A DNA stretch of 9,699 nucleotides, taken from NCBI GenBank assembly GCA_026706425.1, contig JAPOYW010000337.1:3385-13083 (forward strand), in the 5' to 3' direction. The DNA is from Gammaproteobacteria bacterium. Its GTDB lineage: Bacteria > Pseudomonadota > Gammaproteobacteria > Pseudomonadales > Azotimanducaceae. The translations under genes and the position numbers were made by a program. This document shows, one piece after another, positions 6,718 to 9,699 of the stretch. Below the pieces are notes generated by a model. It was not told the origin of the DNA. It searched no databases and was given only the letters and a program-made list of their open reading frames with translations. Each line of letters begins with the position of its first letter. Position 1 is the stretch's first letter.

Positions 6718-8114
6718 CGCAGGCGAGCGGCCATCGGCTCATGGCGCTAGTCGGCGCCGCCGTTCTGCATGCCTGCTCCGTAGCGCCCCTCCCGGCACTC
6801 GACGCGGAAGTGCCGCCCGACTGGGCAGGGAGGCCGGTTGGCGACTGGCCGGCACAAGACTGGTGGAACGGATTCGCCAGCGACGAACTCAGCGACCTCA
6901 TGACCCAGGTACAGGCACGCAACCCCGGCCTCAAGAACGGCGAGCGCGCCCTGCGGCAAGCCCAACTGGTGCTCATCGATGCGGGCTTCGACCTCTACCC
7001 CACGCCGATCGCCGACTTCGCCACCAGCACCACCTACTCCGGGTCGAAGCCGCCCAATGGGAACTTCTCCGATTCACGGTCCGAATCGGCCAGCCTGTCG
7101 GTGGGTATCGGCTACGCCGACATCCTGACCAAGCCGTACCGTTTCGAATCCGCCGAGGCCACCTTCGACTCGGCCGTCGCGCAGTTGGCCAGCACCCGCC
7201 TGAACCTTCTCGGCACAACGGCCTCCACCTATTTCAGCATCCTATTCACCCGCGATCAGATCGAGGCAGCCAAGCGCAACCTCGACAACGCCGAAACGAT
7301 CGGGCGCATCACCCAGGCCCGGGTCGATGCCGGTGTGCTCACGCCGCTGGACGCCCTGCAGCAGCAGATCCAAGTGCAACGCCAGCGCAACGCCCTAGCA
7401 CAGCTCCGCCAGCAGGAATACTCGGCGCGCGCCGCGTTGGCCGTGCTTCTCGCCGAGCCGGTACGGAACCTCGACGTTCGCACCACCACGCTGGCGGAGT
7501 TGGCGACGCCGAAGGTCGGCCCGGGTCTGCCCTCCGAGCTGCTCGTGCGTCGTCCGGACATCGTCCAGGCCGAACTGAACCTGCGCCGCGCCCGGGCCAA
7601 CGTGGGCATCGCCAGGAACGCGCTCCTGCCGAGCATCTCCCTGACGGCCGCCGCGAACACCGTCAGCACATCGCTGCGCGAACTGGCGTCGAACAGGAGC
7701 TTGTTCGTGTCGTTGAGCCCATCCCTGGCGCAGAGCGTGTTCGACTTCGGCAGACGCGGGCGGGCCCGGGAGTCCGCGCGGCTTGCCATGGAGTCGGCGC
7801 TGGCGAGCTATCGGGAAACGGTGATCCGCGCCTTCAACGACATCGACGTCGCGCTCGGCAACATCGAACTCTTGGAATCCCTCGATGCGATCCTGCTCGA
7901 GGAGCTGTCGAGAGCCGAGGAGTCGCTGCGGATTGCCGAGGTCCGCTACCGGGAAGGCGTGATCGACTACCAGCGTGTACTGTCGGCCCAGGAGTTCCTC
8001 TACAGCGCCCGCAACTCGGTGCTGAGCAACAAGCGCGCCTACCTCAATGCGGTCGTCGCCATCTACCAAGCCCTTGGCGGCGGCTGGAGGAGGGATCGGC
8101 AGGAACGAGGCTAA
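6714..8114 (+). CDS. NodT/OprM-family outer-membrane efflux lipoprotein
   Basis: The 466-residue protein is a TolC-like channel of the RND outer-membrane lipoprotein (NodT/OprM) type. A short signal peptide ends in a lipobox, LHAC, with lipidated Cys21 followed by Ser. The mature N-terminus has the family's W-x-x-F landmark (DWWNGFASDEL). Two outer-membrane-efflux repeats follow, each with long heptad-like helices. The second opens with the diagnostic LVRRPDIVQAELNLRRA (RRPDI at 279-283), and the protein closes with the common ALGGGW (453-458). Its ATG overlaps the macB stop as ATGA, showing co-translation, so the operon supplies its own exit duct rather than depending on a distant TolC. I see no clear hairpin-plus-T-run terminator in the roughly 50 bases after its stop. 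Confidence 0.92.
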   Translation: MTQASGHRLMALVGAAVLHACSVAPLPALDAEVPPDWAGRPVGDWPAQDWWNGFASDELSDLMTQVQARNPGLKNGERALRQAQLVLIDAGFDLYPTPIADFATSTTYSGSKPPNGNFSDSRSESASLSVGIGYADILTKPYRFESAEATFDSAVAQLASTRLNLLGTTASTYFSILFTRDQIEAAKRNLDNAETIGRITQARVDAGVLTPLDALQQQIQVQRQRNALAQLRQQEYSARAALAVLLAEPVRNLDVRTTTLAELATPKVGPGLPSELLVRRPDIVQAELNLRRARANVGIARNALLPSISLTAAANTVSTSLRELASNRSLFVSLSPSLAQSVFDFGRRGRARESARLAMESALASYRETVIRAFNDIDVALGNIELLESLDAILLEELSRAEESLRIAEVRYREGVIDYQRVLSAQEFLYSARNSVLSNKRAYLNAVVAIYQALGGGWRRDRQERG

Positions 8115-8167
8115 CGCGCCTTACCCACGGTTCCCGCACAGGCTCGATCAGGACGGGACAAGCCCGG

Positions 8168-8201
8168 GCCGGGTGGCCGAGGGTGGTTGCCCTCCCCCGG
8201 C
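8168..8201 (-). ncRNA. Group II intron domain VI with candidate branch-point A
   Basis: On the minus strand, GCCGGG (8201-8196) pairs perfectly with CCCGGC (8173-8168). Just inside, GG pairs with CC, leaving the A at 8174 as a single bulge on the 3' side. An upper GGG/CCC stem closes the hairpin around CAACCA. A bulged adenosine 6-7 bases from the 3' splice site is the defining branch-point arrangement of domain VI. The implied last two bases are GC, whereas intron ends are normally AY, so either the boundary is slightly off or this base has changed. Confidence 0.6.
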
Positions 8202-8208
8202 TCCCGCA

Positions 8209-8241
8209 GATCCAGACGTGCGCAATTCGCGCATCCGGCTC
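8209..8241 (-). ncRNA. Group II intron domain V (catalytic hairpin), off-consensus
   Basis: Seven bases after the maturase stop, the minus strand reads GAGCCGGATGCGC, then GAATT, then GCGCACGTCTGGATC. This is a recognisable domain V: the 5' strand has the catalytic AGC triad, the terminal stem TGCGC/GCGCA is present, and the ACG bulge region follows. It differs from the canonical 34-base hairpin in two ways: it is 33 bases with a five-base rather than GNRA-type loop, and the 3' strand has GGATC where GGTTC is usual, turning the triad's G-U pair into a G-A mismatch. Confidence 0.7.
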
Positions 8242-8247
8242 CTCGGG

Positions 8248-9555
8248 CTACGGTGTAGCTGCACGATAGACGCTCTGCACGACTCGCGGTCGGGGCAGGG
8301 GACAGCGACGGCACAGACGCAGGAAGCGGTCCCAGGTCATCCGCGTGCGCGGCGAGCGGCGACACAGCCACTTGTACCACGTCGCGCGGACCCACCAGTG
8401 GAACCGCGCCAGCGCAGGGTAGTTGCCGGTGATGCCGTAGTAGGCGTAGTGGCCCAGCAGCTTGCGCCGCAGCGCCTCCCACTGCACCGCCACCGGCTGG
8501 TGGCGGTTCCGGCGGCACCAGTCGCCGACCGCGCGCATCGCGCGCGCCAGCCGGTCCTGCGCCGTCTTGCGCTTCACTGTCCAGCGCCGCTTGCGCGAGC
8601 GCCCCCAGTAGTGGGTGAACCCCAGCAGCGCGAAGCTCCGTTCGCGCTGCGTGCCGCCCGGCGTCCGCCGGGGCGGACTGCGGAAGTCCACCAGCCGGGT
8701 CTTGTCCGGATGCAGGCGCAGTCCGTATTTCGCGAACCGCTCCCCCAGCACCGCGTACGCACGCCTCGCGTCGTCCGCGAACCGGACCATGAAGGCCCGA
8801 CCGCGCAGCCGCGGCTTGACGTCCCGCTCGAACCACTCGTCGAGCACGTGGTGCAGGTAGAGGTTGCTCAGCAGCGGCGAGATCACCCCGCCCTGCGGCG
8901 TGCCGCGCTCCGAACGGCGCACCGCGCCGTCCTCCATGACCCCGGCGTTCAACCACTTGCCGACCGCGCGCCGGATCGTCCGGTCGCGCACCCGTCGGCC
9001 CAGAAAGTCCCTCAGCCAGCCCCGATCCACCTCGTCGAAGAAGCTCCGGATGTCCAGATCGATCACCCAGCCGCCGCCCAGGCCCATCAGCCCGTGCCAC
9101 AGCGCCTCCAGCGCCATGTGCGGGCCGCGTCCGGGCCGGAACCCGTACGAGCAGTCCAGGAAGTCCTGCTCGAAGATCGGCTCCAGCGCCATCAGCACCG
9201 CACGCTGCAGAACCTTGTCCTCCAGCGTCGGGATGCCCAGCGGCCTCGTCTTCCCCGCACCGCCCGGCTTCGGGATGTGCACCCGACGCACCGGCGGCGC
9301 CCGGTACCGGCCCGACTTGAACCGGTCGAGCAGACTCGACAGGTTCGCCTCCAGGCCGGCCTCGTACTGCGCCGCCGTCACGCCGTCCACCCCCGCCGCG
9401 CCGTCCTTGCGCGTGCGCCGGTAGGCTTCGCGCAGCCACGCCATGTCGACGTGGTGCGCGACCGTCATCAGTTCCAGCTTCGGCTCGATCCGAGCCAGTT
9501 CCGCCAGCTTTCCTTGTCGCGTTGAGATGTTCGCCGAACTCGGCGGTCCGTCCAT
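8248..9555 (-). CDS. ltrA: Group II intron reverse transcriptase/maturase, probable internal deletion
   Basis: The 435-residue intron-encoded protein would assist splicing and copy intron RNA at the target. RT blocks are in order: AGVDGVT (54-60), RVHIPKPGGAGKTRPLGIPT (91-110), DCSYGFRPGR (134-143), IDLDIRSFFDEVD (165-177, catalytic Asp168), GTPQGGVISPLLSNLYL (218-234), RFADD (258-262, the two catalytic Asp), and YGLRLHPDKTRLVDF. The maturase X domain follows (LLGFTHYWGRSRK...; HYAYYGITGN), ending PLPRPRVVQSVYR; no HNH endonuclease domain is present. FADD is followed at once by ARRAYAVLGERF, whereas relatives have about ten residues between (an FV-hydrophobic strand and an acidic turn). The loss is in frame. 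The ATG at 9555 has GGAGG five bases upstream. Downstream are domains V and VI. Confidence 0.9.
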   Translation of the reverse strand: MDGPPSSANISTRQGKLAELARIEPKLELMTVAHHVDMAWLREAYRRTRKDGAAGVDGVTAAQYEAGLEANLSSLLDRFKSGRYRAPPVRRVHIPKPGGAGKTRPLGIPTLEDKVLQRAVLMALEPIFEQDFLDCSYGFRPGRGPHMALEALWHGLMGLGGGWVIDLDIRSFFDEVDRGWLRDFLGRRVRDRTIRRAVGKWLNAGVMEDGAVRRSERGTPQGGVISPLLSNLYLHHVLDEWFERDVKPRLRGRAFMVRFADDARRAYAVLGERFAKYGLRLHPDKTRLVDFRSPPRRTPGGTQRERSFALLGFTHYWGRSRKRRWTVKRKTAQDRLARAMRAVGDWCRRNRHQPVAVQWEALRRKLLGHYAYYGITGNYPALARFHWWVRATWYKWLCRRSPRTRMTWDRFLRLCRRCPLPRPRVVQSVYRAATP

Positions 9556-9699
9556 CTTTCCCTCCGAAAGCCCCGTTGCCCGGTCCGCCGCTTCCCTCCG
9601 CCGGGTTCCCTGGGGCGGGTTCCCCGGCCTCGCCGGTACTATCAGCGGACTCCGACTTCTCGCCGCCCGTCCCGCCGCGCTTCGTTCTCCTTCGCTTGG
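9556..9699 (-). ncRNA. Group II intron ribozyme segment upstream of the maturase
   Basis: This 144-base non-coding stretch leads into the maturase and runs off the window. On the minus strand it contains purine-rich single-strand-like segments (GCGAAGGAGAACGAAG; GAAGTCGGAGTCCGCTGATAGTACC) of the kind seen in ribozyme domains II-III before an intron ORF, plus GC-rich helices such as CCGGCGAGGCCGG. It ends in the maturase ribosome-binding site GGAGGGAAAG. Individual domains cannot be assigned without the missing 5' half. Confidence 0.55.

Larger units (their letters stand above)
8168..9699 (-). mobile_element. Group II intron, 5' end beyond window
   Basis: A maturase gene on the minus strand is followed directly by sequences fitting group II RNA domains V and VI, and preceded by non-coding sequence typical of the ribozyme part before domain IV. 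Together these define a group II intron, a self-splicing RNA and retroelement. The right (3') boundary is placed at 8168, at the end of the domain VI stem, six bases past the proposed branch-point adenosine; it could be off by a few bases. The 5' splice site (GUGYG-type) and exon-binding sites are not in the window, so class and target cannot be read. The intron is oriented opposite to the efflux operon, 53 bases beyond it. Both protein and RNA show signs of damage (see the maturase and domain V entries). Confidence 0.82.

Noticed and set aside
8115..8167. Rho-independent terminator after the efflux operon
   Set aside because: The CCCG/CGGG arms near 8133-8156 pair only weakly with several mismatches, and no T-run follows on the plus strand.
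6863..8269. A 468-codon open frame on the plus strand within the channel gene
   Set aside because: It is a frame-shifted reading of the channel gene with Arg/Pro/His-rich, motif-free translation; the channel frame has lipobox, RRPDI and LGGGW.
8047..9525. A 492-codon open frame on the plus strand antisense to the maturase
   Set aside because: Its translation is rich in Arg, Pro, Ala and His with no domain, and it overlaps both the channel gene end and the well-supported maturase. In very GC-rich DNA the reverse frame stays open by chance.
8168..9699. Diversity-generating retroelement or retron
   Set aside because: The reverse transcriptase has a maturase X domain and is followed by group II domains V and VI. 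There is no template/variable repeat pair, no target gene and no retron-type RNA.

Overview
The window is GC-rich bacterial DNA from a Gram-negative organism. It encodes a lipobox-bearing outer-membrane efflux protein together with an inner-membrane MacB-type transporter, which requires two membranes. GC-rich codon use, a VapBC pair and a group II intron would fit a proteobacterium. No rRNA, tRNA or other taxonomic marker is present, so placement stops there.

Layout, left to right. (1) 1-573, plus strand: the 3' two thirds of an SMP-30/gluconolactonase-family sugar lactonase, cut by the window edge. (2) 581-1302, minus strand: a compact VapBC toxin-antitoxin operon. Antitoxin and PIN-domain toxin overlap by four bases, and a sigma70-like promoter has a perfect inverted repeat over its -35 box. 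(3) 1303-1612: no recognisable gene. (4) 1613-3235, minus strand: an ADP-ribosylglycohydrolase-family protein with an unusual N-terminal extension and an added C-terminal beta-rich domain. (5) 3236-3437: divergent intergenic region. (6) 3438-8114, plus strand: a tightly packed operon of three genes for a complete tripartite efflux pump, namely MacA-like periplasmic adaptor, MacB-like ABC transporter and NodT-family outer-membrane channel. (7) 8168-9699, minus strand: most of a group II intron encoding a reverse transcriptase/maturase. Its domains V and VI can be read at the left end, and its 5' end lies beyond the window.

The three pump proteins should act as one machine: MacB hydrolyses ATP and handles substrate at the inner membrane, MacA bridges the periplasm, and the NodT-type channel provides the outer-membrane exit. 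VapBC and the intron are accessory elements lying on either side of this cargo.

The observation most worth checking is in the intron. The maturase keeps its FADD catalytic motif but appears to lack about ten residues immediately after it, and domain V is also off-consensus. This copy therefore looks like a recently damaged, probably immobile intron. The second point of interest is the domain make-up of the ADP-ribosylglycohydrolase. I found no convincing evidence of a wholly new multi-gene system.
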